DNA of 64,000 nucleotides from JAKQHY01 sp034429475 (GTDB taxonomy: Bacteria > Chloroflexota > Anaerolineae > B4-G1 > SLSP01): positions 1-64,000 of the forward strand of contig DAOUGD010000289.1 of NCBI GenBank assembly GCA_034429475.1, read 5' to 3'. Under the pieces are notes generated by a model that was given only the letters and a program-made list of their open reading frames with translations, was not told the DNA's origin and made no database searches. The position numbers and the translations under genes are program-made. Each line of letters starts with the position of its first letter. Within the stretch, counting starts at the first letter, position 1. This document shows positions 15,851 through 23,891 of this stretch, piece by piece.

Positions 15851-17704
15851 TTGGATTTGGAGATGCTGAATTTCTTTAACGACTTTGCGCTCTGGCGCGA
15901 GACGTTCTGTGAGCGCAAAAAGCGGGGACTCTGGATGGCTTTCTTGATCGCCGCTCTGTGGTTAGCTTTCTGGCATGACGGGATCGCGGCGGATGACGGC
16001 GCTCCCCTGCCGCCCGGAACATTCGCCGGGCCATGCGCCTCCTGGACACCGGTGAGTGATGGCGGATTTGGATTACCTGGTTCCCCTTACAATAGTGAAG
16101 AAGGCTTTGAAGTCGTTGAATTCGCCGGACAACTGTACGTTGGTATGGAGGCGGACAACGCGCTGGGCGCGCGGCTCTGGCGCACGCGGGCGGGCGTCCG
16201 CGTTCCCACCGGGCAAGCGGACTGGGAAGAGGTAGCCGCCGTCAACGGGTTTCCGTTCAGCAACACCGTGTACGGCCAGAATGACCACATTGACAGCCTC
16301 GCCGTCTTCAACGGCGCGCTCTACGCCAGCACGGCCAACCAGGGCGACCTGAAACTCGGCACGCTCATTTACAGCAGCACGACCGGCGCATCGGATTCGT
16401 GGACGCGGGTGATCACCCCCGGCTTTGGCGACGTTCGCAACACTAATTTCAAGGACATGGCCGTGTTCACGGTGACGACCACCGCCTATCTTTGCGGCGG
16501 GACAAATAACGGGACAACCGGCACGCAAGTCTGGTGTACTACCAACGGCTTCACCTGGACGCAGCACAACCTCGGCGGCTTCGGCGATATCAGCAACACC
16601 TTGATTGCCTCGTCTGCCGTTTTCAGCAACGCGCTCTACTTCGGGACGTACAACGCGAATGGCGGGCAGGTGTGGCGGACGACCAATCTCATGACATGGA
16701 CGCAGGTATTCACTTCATCCGACCGTCCGCGCGTGGAAATCGTGGGGGTTTTCAGCGGCGCGCTCACCATTGCGGCGGGCGCCAATGATGGGCGCGATGC
16801 TGACGACCCCACCCTCCGCCTCTACCGCAGCGCTGTCGGCGATCCCGGTTCATGGGATGAAGTTGGCCTCGATGTGGGACAAGACACCCATAACACCCGC
16901 ACCATCGTGGATGGGGGGACGAGCTACAACGGGGCGCAGTACGTCGCCGTGATGAACGCCGCCACCGGCGTCGAAGTCTGGCGGACGACGAATGGCATAA
17001 CCTGGACGCAGGCCAACGAGGATGGCTTTGGGGACGCGCACACCTTCGCCGCGCAACTGACGACGTTCAACGGCTATCTGTATGCCTGGACTTCCAATTA
17101 CTATAGCGGTCAGCAAGTGTTGCGCACGGGCTGCCCCATCGCCCAGCCGCAGACGGTGACGGGAACCGGGCGACTGGATTTCTCCGGCGTGGGCGCAGTC
17201 ATCACACTGACGGGTGGGACGGCAGACGTGATCACCGTGAGCGTGCGCCCTGGCGCGTCGCCGACCACACAGACCGGTCTGCTGCCGCGCACGTATCACC
17301 TTGCCGTCGCGCCCGCCACCGCCACGTTCACGGCGGACATAACGCTGGCTTACACTCCCGAAGAATTAGCCGCCACCTCTGCCGATAGCAGCACGCTCTA
17401 CCTCACCCGCTGGAACGGCGCGACCTGGGAAGCGTGCCCCCTCGCGCAGCGCGCCCGCGACCCGCTCTCGCACACCGTCACCTGCCGCGCCGTGACCGCG
17501 TTCTCCACCTGGGCCATCGCCGGGGATGGCGGCGCGCCCTCAGCCCTCGGCCCTCTTCCGCGCGTCATCTCCTGGTGGCCGGCCGAAATCATTCTGTTTT
17601 TGGCAGGGGTGGGGGGAATCATCTACTTGAGGTCGGCACGCTCGCACATGATAAAACGCAGACTATCGCAGGGGGCTGCCGGCCAACGGCAAAAATCAGC
17701 TTGA
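15851..17704 (+). CDS. Secreted, C-terminally anchored repeat protein (propeller-like)
   Basis: 617 residues. A long basic N-region (CERKKRG) precedes a hydrophobic signal or anchor helix (about 30-46). The body carries repeated units of about 50-60 residues with VWRTTNG-TWTQ and NALYFGTYN-type cores, suggesting a beta-propeller. A segment near residues 430-560 looks like a separate beta domain. A single membrane helix (WWPAEIILFLAGVGG, about 575-592) and a basic tail (SHMIKRR) end the protein. The helix-plus-basic tail resembles a cell-surface sorting signal, but no LPXTG-type motif is seen. It is probably displayed outside the cell; ligand unknown. The start is uncertain: TTG 15851, ATG 15863 or ATG 15935. 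Confidence 0.7.
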   Translation: MDLEMLNFFNDFALWRETFCERKKRGLWMAFLIAALWLAFWHDGIAADDGAPLPPGTFAGPCASWTPVSDGGFGLPGSPYNSEEGFEVVEFAGQLYVGMEADNALGARLWRTRAGVRVPTGQADWEEVAAVNGFPFSNTVYGQNDHIDSLAVFNGALYASTANQGDLKLGTLIYSSTTGASDSWTRVITPGFGDVRNTNFKDMAVFTVTTTAYLCGGTNNGTTGTQVWCTTNGFTWTQHNLGGFGDISNTLIASSAVFSNALYFGTYNANGGQVWRTTNLMTWTQVFTSSDRPRVEIVGVFSGALTIAAGANDGRDADDPTLRLYRSAVGDPGSWDEVGLDVGQDTHNTRTIVDGGTSYNGAQYVAVMNAATGVEVWRTTNGITWTQANEDGFGDAHTFAAQLTTFNGYLYAWTSNYYSGQQVLRTGCPIAQPQTVTGTGRLDFSGVGAVITLTGGTADVITVSVRPGASPTTQTGLLPRTYHLAVAPATATFTADITLAYTPEELAATSADSSTLYLTRWNGATWEACPLAQRARDPLSHTVTCRAVTAFSTWAIAGDGGAPSALGPLPRVISWWPAEIILFLAGVGGIIYLRSARSHMIKRRLSQGAAGQRQKSA

Positions 17705-17888
17705 ATCTACGCTAGTCTGCGTCCAGATGATGGGATGTTCCGCTTCTAAGCAAAACACTATTTTGAAGCGATGGCGGGCGGCGGTCCACAGCGCCACAAG
17801 AGCAGACTCCACCGAACATACCCGGGCTTCCCAGAGCCACGTTGAAATTCGCAACTATGGGTGCTCGGATTCAGGCGGCTTATGCCTG

Positions 17889-18569
17889 TCATACAACCTC
17901 TCTAAAACGGGCCTTCCCGTTTTCAATCAATACCGTGCCCTGCCCAGACATCTTCCAGAAAAAGTGCCGCCTCTTTTCCAGTTGTGGTATCCACAAGCAC
18001 TGCTGTTTGAGGGTACTTTGCATTTTGATTTTACCTAAAGTCAATAGTTGTTTCACTATCTCAGGAAAAATACTTGACCAGTCAACCTCTTGCCCTAGAT
18101 AGAAACTATGTTGCTTAAGGATACAACTAAGCAGCTTACTGAGTAGGACATCCTCTACAGGTTTGATATAGAAAAAGCAATTGTCATGGATGTACACTTG
18201 ATAAGCAATTCTGTCTTCGTGGTCTATAAAAAAGCTATTTCCCTCAAATCTAATCCCCAAGGCAGAACGTATATTGTCTGTCAACATATACTCGTTAGGA
18301 AAAGCGTCTTTATAGATGACTTGGATGGGTGATGTTTCTTTGTACTCAACGTGTTGAAATAATGATGCTGTGTTTGTGTCACTTCCTAACAGCAAGATGT
18401 TGTCGTTGTATTCTCCATACATGGTCGAGTACCAAATCATTTCCGAGTCACTAAATGCGGGTAGAATTACTCGCAAAGAGACACCTGCGCCACTCAGGGA
18501 CGAATTATGGTAGCGAATTTCGGTCAATCGTTTATGTGACCACCAATCTTTTAGTTGTGGATCAATCAT
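17889..18569 (-). CDS. Hypothetical protein, low-GC orphan
   Basis: A 226-residue protein that I do not recognise. It has no signal peptide or membrane helix. It is rich in Ile, Phe, Tyr and Ser and looks like a globular alpha/beta protein (e.g. VSLRVILPAF, DNILLLGSDT, FFIDHEDRIAYQVY). Base composition is much AT-richer than its neighbours, suggesting horizontal acquisition. It stands alone between the plus-strand surface protein and the minus-strand transporter. A GGAG lies 11 bases before its ATG. The C-terminal coding region contains an AAAACGGG/CCCGTTTT hairpin. Between the previous gene and this one (17705-17888) I see nothing else. Confidence 0.6.
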   Translation of the reverse strand: MIDPQLKDWWSHKRLTEIRYHNSSLSGAGVSLRVILPAFSDSEMIWYSTMYGEYNDNILLLGSDTNTASLFQHVEYKETSPIQVIYKDAFPNEYMLTDNIRSALGIRFEGNSFFIDHEDRIAYQVYIHDNCFFYIKPVEDVLLSKLLSCILKQHSFYLGQEVDWSSIFPEIVKQLLTLGKIKMQSTLKQQCLWIPQLEKRRHFFWKMSGQGTVLIENGKARFREVV

Positions 18570-18627
18570 GTGGTTTCTAGCTCCGGTTCAGAAACGCAGA
18601 CGGCTCGCACCGCTCAACGTTAGTATG

Positions 18628-20034
18628 TCACGAACCCTTCCCCAACCGCGCCTGCTTCTGCACGTGGAGTGCCAGCACGTCGGCCTGCATCTGTGCCAGC
18701 CGCGCCCCACGCAACGGGAACCAGATGAGGATGAGCGCGCCCAGCAGCATCGCGCAGCCGGGGATGAGGCCCACCAGCAGCTTGATGCCCCACAGCGCGC
18801 TTTCCGGCTGATTGAGGAAAATCTGCCCTCCATTGGCTTCGCGCGTCACAAAGGCCGTCGCCTCCAGAATGAAGGGCATCAATGCCAGAGCGACGGACTG
18901 CGCGGGTTTGGTCAGCAGTGCGTTGACGCCGAAGAACGCGCCCTCGCGCCGGACGCCGGAACGCAGCTCGTCCTCGTCCGCCACCTGCGCGAAAAGCACG
19001 TTGGTCAGCGTCTGCGGGCCGGAGAGTCCAAAGCCGGCCAGCGCCAGGCACACGGGGATCAGCGCGTTGGGGACGACCATGATGGACAGCAACGCCACGC
19101 CCGCGACCAGCAGCAGCGCCTGCTGCGCGCCCACCACGCCGAGCTTCCGCCGGATCAGCGTCGTCACCGGCACGCCGATGATGAGCGGCACGAACAGGCA
19201 CGCGACGAGGAGCATCGAGCTGGTCTTCAGCACGTAGTCGGCGGTGTAGAAGAGCGCGCCCAGAATCAGAGAGTTCATCAGGATGGACATGAAGTTCTGC
19301 GCCACCAGGATCAGGAAGGCGCGGCTGGTGAACGTGTACTTGAGCGCGTCACGCAGGTTAAGCGGCTGGTCGCCCTGGTGGAACTCCGGTCGCTCGCGGA
19401 CCCTGAGCGTGGTGATGATGATCATCGCCGCGCTGAAAATGCCCACCACTACCATCGAGACCTGCAAGGGCATAAACGAGGGCGCGACGCCCGCTTTGGG
19501 CCGAAACATATCGGGGATCAGAAAGCCCAAAATCATCCCCAGCAGGCCAAAGAGGGACGACGAGATTTGCAGGCCGTTGCGCTCCGCGTCCGACTCGGTG
19601 ACTTCCGGCAGCAGCGCGGAGTACGCCAGACCGATGATGGTGTAGGCGGTGTCGTAGAGCAACATCGCGCCCAGCATCCAGGCGAAGAGCGTACCCGATC
19701 CCGCCCCGCGCGGCGCGAACCACACGAGGATGAACGTCAGCGCGAGGAATGGCGCGGTATAGCGCATGTACGGGATGCGTCGCCCCAGCTTCGAGCGCGT
19801 GCTGTCGGTGATGTAGCCGAACAGCGGATCGTTGATCGCGTTCCAGATCGCGTAAATCGTCGAGGCCAGCGCGATCCACTTGGCCGTCAGCCCCAGATAG
19901 TCCTGGTAGAAAATCGGCAGCAGCGCGCCATACGTCCCCGACACAAACGACGTCCCCAGCGCCGCAACGCCCCAGGTCACTTTGTAGCCCAGGCTCAAAT
20001 GCGCCGGGCCGGTCTTGGGTGTGGATGTGGTCAT
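18628..20034 (-). CDS. MFS transporter, GPH (glycoside-pentoside-hexuronide) type
   Basis: A 468-residue integral membrane protein with about 12 hydrophobic helices. Between helices 2 and 3, WNAINDPLFGYITDSTRSKLGRR (a D-P-x-x-G-x-x-x-D type motif) is diagnostic of the MelB/GPH branch. Such carriers import glycosides, pentosides or hexuronides with a cation. The gene follows proC and a ChbG-like deacetylase on the same strand, separated from the latter by a hairpin array. Sugar-derivative uptake therefore fits the context. SD AGGAGG lies 7 bases before the ATG. Substrate cannot be read from the sequence. Confidence 0.88.
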   Translation of the reverse strand: MTTSTPKTGPAHLSLGYKVTWGVAALGTSFVSGTYGALLPIFYQDYLGLTAKWIALASTIYAIWNAINDPLFGYITDSTRSKLGRRIPYMRYTAPFLALTFILVWFAPRGAGSGTLFAWMLGAMLLYDTAYTIIGLAYSALLPEVTESDAERNGLQISSSLFGLLGMILGFLIPDMFRPKAGVAPSFMPLQVSMVVVGIFSAAMIIITTLRVRERPEFHQGDQPLNLRDALKYTFTSRAFLILVAQNFMSILMNSLILGALFYTADYVLKTSSMLLVACLFVPLIIGVPVTTLIRRKLGVVGAQQALLLVAGVALLSIMVVPNALIPVCLALAGFGLSGPQTLTNVLFAQVADEDELRSGVRREGAFFGVNALLTKPAQSVALALMPFILEATAFVTREANGGQIFLNQPESALWGIKLLVGLIPGCAMLLGALILIWFPLRGARLAQMQADVLALHVQKQARLGKGS

Positions 20035-20049
20035 AATCGCCTCCTGGAA

Positions 20050-20122
20050 AAGGGAAATGAGTAACGGGAAATGAGTAATGAGTAACGAGCGCCCCGTTAC
20101 TCATTACTCATTTCCCGTTACC
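20050..20122. repeat. ATGAGTAACGGGAA-word inverted repeat array
   Basis: GGGAAATGAGTAACGGGAAA on the left and CCGTTACTCATTACTCATTT on the right form a long imperfect stem. It separates the ChbG-like gene from the transporter. Confidence 0.75.
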
Positions 20123-20134
20123 TACTTTCTGATG

Positions 20135-21034
20135 TTAAAATTTTGCCCGCAGCAACTCCCGCAGCGCACGCCAGCCCACCAGATGGATGCCCTCGGCGCG
20201 CAGGTGATCGCGCAATTCTTCGCGCATGAATGTCTGGTATTCGGCGACGCGCACTTGCCAGCCGTCCGGCAGGATCGCGCGCAGCTCGGGCGTGTCGGCA
20301 GAGGGGTGGATAATCAGGTAGGTGAGGCCCGGCGCGAGCGCGGACAAACTCGCCTTCGTCCGTTCCAGGTGATTGTCGGGATGGTCGAAGGGCACAAAGG
20401 TCACTTTGTCGAACATCGGCAGCCCCCGCGCTTCCAGCGCCCGGATGTGTCCGAGCAATTCCCCCGCGACTGCCGGATCGAAACCCGGCGGGATTTGGCG
20501 CACCAGGAACGGTGGGATGCGGTGCTGCAAGGCCACCTCGATATAGCTTTCCAGGTAACCGGGGAAGAACGCTGTCCCCATGTGCGAGTCAATGTGCGTC
20601 ACGTCAATGCCGGCGGCCAGGGCGCGCTCGACCTGCGCCGTAATCTCTGCCCGCACCGCCGCCGGGGTCGCGTGTACCTGCGTCGCAGCGGTGGTGCTGT
20701 GCATAGCACCCCTCTCGTCCAGCAACCCCGACGCGGGATCGCGGGTGGAGATGGCGCCCCACGCATAACCGCTGTTCCACTCGCTGTTGAGCGTGATGTG
20801 GACGCCCATGTCCACGATGTCGGGGTGCTCGCGGCAGAACTGCGCCGTCGCCGGGAACCAGGGGCAGGGCGTCATGGTGGACGCCGCCGAAATCACGCCG
20901 CCCGTCGCCAGATCGGCGTAGGCCGCCAGCGAGGCGTGACACATGCCGATGTCGTCGGTGTGGATGAGGACGACGCGGTCGGTATCCGCCAGCCCCAATG
21001 CGCGCAGCAACGGATTCGGAGAGAAGTCGCTCAT
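20135..21034 (-). CDS. ChbG/YdjC-family carbohydrate deacetylase
   Basis: A 299-residue protein. Metal-site motifs of the YdjC/ChbG family are present: HTDDIGM near residue 25, GVHITLNSE near 76 and HIDSHMG near 142. Family enzymes remove N-acetyl groups from chitooligosaccharides or related amino sugars using a divalent metal. The start is the ATG at 21034 (AAGGAGG SD), which overlaps the proC stop by four bases (ATGA). The two are thus translationally coupled, an unusual pairing. An upstream frame extension lies inside proC and is discounted. A GPH transporter downstream supports a role in using imported amino sugars. Confidence 0.85.
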   Translation of the reverse strand: MSDFSPNPLLRALGLADTDRVVLIHTDDIGMCHASLAAYADLATGGVISAASTMTPCPWFPATAQFCREHPDIVDMGVHITLNSEWNSGYAWGAISTRDPASGLLDERGAMHSTTAATQVHATPAAVRAEITAQVERALAAGIDVTHIDSHMGTAFFPGYLESYIEVALQHRIPPFLVRQIPPGFDPAVAGELLGHIRALEARGLPMFDKVTFVPFDHPDNHLERTKASLSALAPGLTYLIIHPSADTPELRAILPDGWQVRVAEYQTFMREELRDHLRAEGIHLVGWRALRELLRAKF

Positions 21035-21855
21035 CGGTCGTCCTCCTTGCCGCTGCCCAACTGCGCGGAGCGGACGTAAGCCGCCCAAATCGCCCGCGAG
21101 AGCACGGTGCGGAAGCCGCCCTTGTCCAGGTGATACATCGCCTCGGCGGTCGTGCCGCCCGGCGACGTGACCTGGTTGCGCAGCGCGGCCAGGTGCAGCT
21201 CGGACTGGCTCGCAAAGTTGGCCGAGCCGATGACAGTCTGGAAGACCAGCTTCTCCGCGATGCGGCGGGAGAAGCCCAGGTGAACGCCGGCGTCCACCAT
21301 CGCTTCCATAAAGAGGTAGACGTAGGCCGGGCCGGTGCCGGAAAGCGCCGTCGCCATATCCAGGTAGTGTTCGTCGTCCACAAAGACTTCCTCACCCAAC
21401 GCCTTGAGAATGGTAAGGGCGTGGGCGCGCTGCATGTCCGTGACGGCGGCGGTCGCCGTCCACACGGTGATGCCCTGCCCGATCTGCGCGGGCGTGTTGG
21501 GCATCGCGCGGATGACGCTCTCGGCCTCCAATCCCTGGCGGATGGTCCTAATGGGCACACCAGCAGCAATCGAAAACACCAGCGCGTCCGGGCGCACGTG
21601 GCCGCGAAGTTCGGCCAGCACTTTGCCAATCACCTGCGGTTTGACGGACAGGAACACGATGTCGGCTTCCTGCACGGCCGGCGCGTTTTGCGGCGTCGTG
21701 CGGATGTGGTAGCGCTCGGCCAGCACTTCCAGGCGCTCCTCCCAGGGGTCAGAGGCGATGAGGTTGTGCGGGTCAATGAGGGATTGCCGCAGCAGCCCCT
21801 TCATCAACGCCTCGCCCATCGTGCCGGAACCAATAACGGCAATTACGGGTAACAT
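21031..21855 (-). CDS. proC: Pyrroline-5-carboxylate reductase
   Basis: A 274-residue enzyme that reduces 1-pyrroline-5-carboxylate to proline with NAD(P)H. The N-terminal Rossmann motif is IAVIGSGTMGEA. The catalytic-domain signature is SGTGPAYVYLFMEAM, with the SPGGTTAEAM stretch near the end. Length is typical. The C-terminus overlaps the ChbG-like gene by 4 bases. The upstream region has SD-like AGGAGGA before the ATG and an ATGAGTA-type word further up. Confidence 0.93.
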   Translation of the reverse strand: MLPVIAVIGSGTMGEALMKGLLRQSLIDPHNLIASDPWEERLEVLAERYHIRTTPQNAPAVQEADIVFLSVKPQVIGKVLAELRGHVRPDALVFSIAAGVPIRTIRQGLEAESVIRAMPNTPAQIGQGITVWTATAAVTDMQRAHALTILKALGEEVFVDDEHYLDMATALSGTGPAYVYLFMEAMVDAGVHLGFSRRIAEKLVFQTVIGSANFASQSELHLAALRNQVTSPGGTTAEAMYHLDKGGFRTVLSRAIWAAYVRSAQLGSGKEDDR

Positions 21856-21909
21856 AATGATAATCCTCCTGATTAAGGTAATGAGTAAGAGGGAACCCGA
21901 AATCGGGAA

Positions 21910-22440
21910 TCAGAAAACACTCGTACTCACAAACACGATATAAACGTCGGGCGTGGTCATATCTATTATGATCGTTTGGTGGGAGTGATCTTTGCGTCCA
22001 GTACAACTCTCAAGATGTTCAGCCTGATCCGGGGTCCACCAGTCGGTAGTCCCGACGGATGATGGTAACTGTTCGGGTTCTATGTCCTTCAGGGGTTCCT
22101 GACACAATGTACTTTCCAAAAATTCATTCAACTCATCAGCACTCATGGAGAAACGTACTTTGGTAAAGAGTTCCTGAAGTCCCGTCGAGTAGGTATAAAT
22201 GTCGTATGCGCTTGGGGGAAATTCTATCTCTACATTGCTTTCGATCCAAGAAAGTGCATCGCCATCCGGCAGAGAAGGATAATACCCCCTGGAAGTAAAA
22301 GGTTCATAGTCTTTTAGCTGCCATTTAAGCCACGCGGTCGCTGCAAGGCAGCTCAATAGTATGATAAGCGCAAATGCGCCTAACCATTGCCCACAGCCCC
22401 ATCTTTTGCGTTTAGTAACACCAGGAATGTCGTAAATCAT
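21910..22440 (-). CDS. Hypothetical single-pass exported protein
   Basis: A 176-residue protein, family not recognised. A basic N-terminus (TKRKRWGCG) precedes one membrane helix (about 18-38). The rest is an acidic extracytoplasmic domain with aromatic residues and two cysteines (LESTLCQEP, HLESCTGRK) that could form a disulfide. It starts 6 bases after the stop of the S41 protease gene, so it is probably co-transcribed. Its composition is AT-richer than its neighbours. No clear SD; translational coupling is likely. Confidence 0.55.
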   Translation of the reverse strand: MIYDIPGVTKRKRWGCGQWLGAFALIILLSCLAATAWLKWQLKDYEPFTSRGYYPSLPDGDALSWIESNVEIEFPPSAYDIYTYSTGLQELFTKVRFSMSADELNEFLESTLCQEPLKDIEPEQLPSSVGTTDWWTPDQAEHLESCTGRKDHSHQTIIIDMTTPDVYIVFVSTSVF

Positions 22441-22446
22441 TACGCG

Positions 22447-23802
22447 CTATTTTTGCAACCACTGGAGTGCCGCCGCGATGTGCGGGTCGTTGGTTTCGTC
22501 GAAATCTTCCCAGGCGTCGGGGATGATCTCGTCGGGCTGCACGCCCTGGCCTTCCCAGCGGGTTCCGCTGGGCGGGACGAAGGTCTCTTCAGCCAGCCAC
22601 AGCCGCGAGCCGTCTTCCAGGTCGTAGGAGAAGAGGGTCTCGACGTTGCCGGCGGTCGGCTCACCCACCAGGTACGCGCGCCCCACGTCTTGCAAGGCAC
22701 CGCTGAGGACTTCGGCAAAACTCTCGGTGTACGGCCCGACGAGGATCACCAGGGGAATCGTCTGCGTTTCCTCGATGGGGTCAGCCTCGATGGAAACGGG
22801 GTCTTGTTTGCCGCCGCGCTGATAGAAATCTCCCACCTTCCCGGCGGTGAACAGCGAGAGCAGGTCATACAGCTGGGAGTCTATCCCCCCGCCGTTGACG
22901 CGCAAGTCAACGATCAGGCCGACCAGCGGGCCTTCCGCCCACATAGCGGTCAACACCTGGCGGGTGCGGGGGCCGATAGTCTCATCCCAAAGGGTGGGAA
23001 TCAGCACGTAACCCACGTCGCCATTGGCCCCAGAAATCCGTCGGTGCGCGATGGGCGCCTGCGCTTGAATCCGCGCGCGTTCCACGGTGACGGTGCGTTC
23101 ACCATCACCGGGAGAGACCACGCGCAATTCCACGGTGGTTCCCACCTCATCCTGGAGCAAGTCCAGGTTGTCGTAGCCGTCGGCGTCGCAGCACGTGGGG
23201 ACGCCGTCTATGGCGAGGATGCAGTCGTGGGCGCGGAGTCCGGCGGCTTCGGCGGGGCTGCCCGGCATGGGATAGAGGATCACGCCGTAGTCGGCGTCCT
23301 CCGGCACCGCAATGGAAACGCCGATCCCCACGTAGTCGAGCGTGCCGCTCACCGCGGCCTCTTCCTCGGCCACCTCCTCCGGCGTGAGAAAGCCCGAATG
23401 GTCGTCGTTTAGCCGCTCGATCATCTCGGCCATCAACTGCCAGAAGGTTTCGTCGTCGGGGGCGGCGGTCACCAGGGGCGCAAATTCGTCCTGGATAGCG
23501 TCCCAATCCATGCCGTTGTAGTCCGGGTAAAGATAATTGCGGTCAACGGCGCGCCAGACGCGCTTAAAGACCCGCTGGTGGCGTTCCAACATTTCCGGCG
23601 ACGGCGTCGCGGGCGGGGTGTCCGTCACAAAGGCGGGCGTCATCTCCGGCGCAACGGTCGCCAGCGGCGTCACCGTGGGTGGGATCGGCGTGGGGGTGGG
23701 AAATAACGTCTGGCACGCCAGCGAGAACAAAAGAAGCAAGAGGCAAGAAGCAAGAAGGGGCTTGGATTTTGGATTTTGGATTTTGGATCTTGACCGGATC
23801 AT
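22447..23802 (-). CDS. S41-family (C-terminal processing) protease-like lipoprotein
   Basis: 451 residues from the ATG at 23802. The N-terminus is a lipoprotein-type signal (LLLLLFSLACQT) followed by a Pro/Thr linker (PTPTPIPPTVTP). A helical region, a PDZ domain (GVILYPMPGSPAEAAGL) and an S41 peptidase domain follow. The nucleophile would be the Ser of YTESFAEVLSGAL. The place usually held by the catalytic Lys reads GEPTAGNVET, with Asn instead, so the enzyme may use a different arrangement, as in some tricorn/IRBP-like members, or be weakly active. A GATTTTGG repeat encodes KIQNPKSK in the n-region of the signal. An earlier in-frame ATG (23874) is less likely. Neighbours are CapA-like and exported proteins. 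Confidence 0.8.
   Translation of the reverse strand: MIRSRSKIQNPKSKPLLASCLLLLLFSLACQTLFPTPTPIPPTVTPLATVAPEMTPAFVTDTPPATPSPEMLERHQRVFKRVWRAVDRNYLYPDYNGMDWDAIQDEFAPLVTAAPDDETFWQLMAEMIERLNDDHSGFLTPEEVAEEEAAVSGTLDYVGIGVSIAVPEDADYGVILYPMPGSPAEAAGLRAHDCILAIDGVPTCCDADGYDNLDLLQDEVGTTVELRVVSPGDGERTVTVERARIQAQAPIAHRRISGANGDVGYVLIPTLWDETIGPRTRQVLTAMWAEGPLVGLIVDLRVNGGGIDSQLYDLLSLFTAGKVGDFYQRGGKQDPVSIEADPIEETQTIPLVILVGPYTESFAEVLSGALQDVGRAYLVGEPTAGNVETLFSYDLEDGSRLWLAEETFVPPSGTRWEGQGVQPDEIIPDAWEDFDETNDPHIAAALQWLQK
23763..23789. repeat. GATTTTG tandem words
   Basis: Almost four copies of the 7-base word GGATTTT lie within the N-terminal codons of the S41 protein. The same heptamer-type words are common intergenic junk in many large bacterial genomes. 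Here they are translated. Confidence 0.65.
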
Positions 23803-23891
23803 TCTTGGTACTCGCTGCGTGATCGCTCTTTGTCTGGTTTCTGGTGCCACGTCCCATTGTCGGGGGCGCGGCAACCGTGCCCCTACTCATT

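Noticed and set aside
15851..17704. LPXTG-type sortase substrate
   Set aside because: It has a C-terminal helix and basic tail but no LPXTG, LAXTG or NPXTG-like motif before the helix.
17727..18038. Short plus-strand open frame
   Set aside because: No SD, partly antisense to the low-GC orphan gene, and no coding character.
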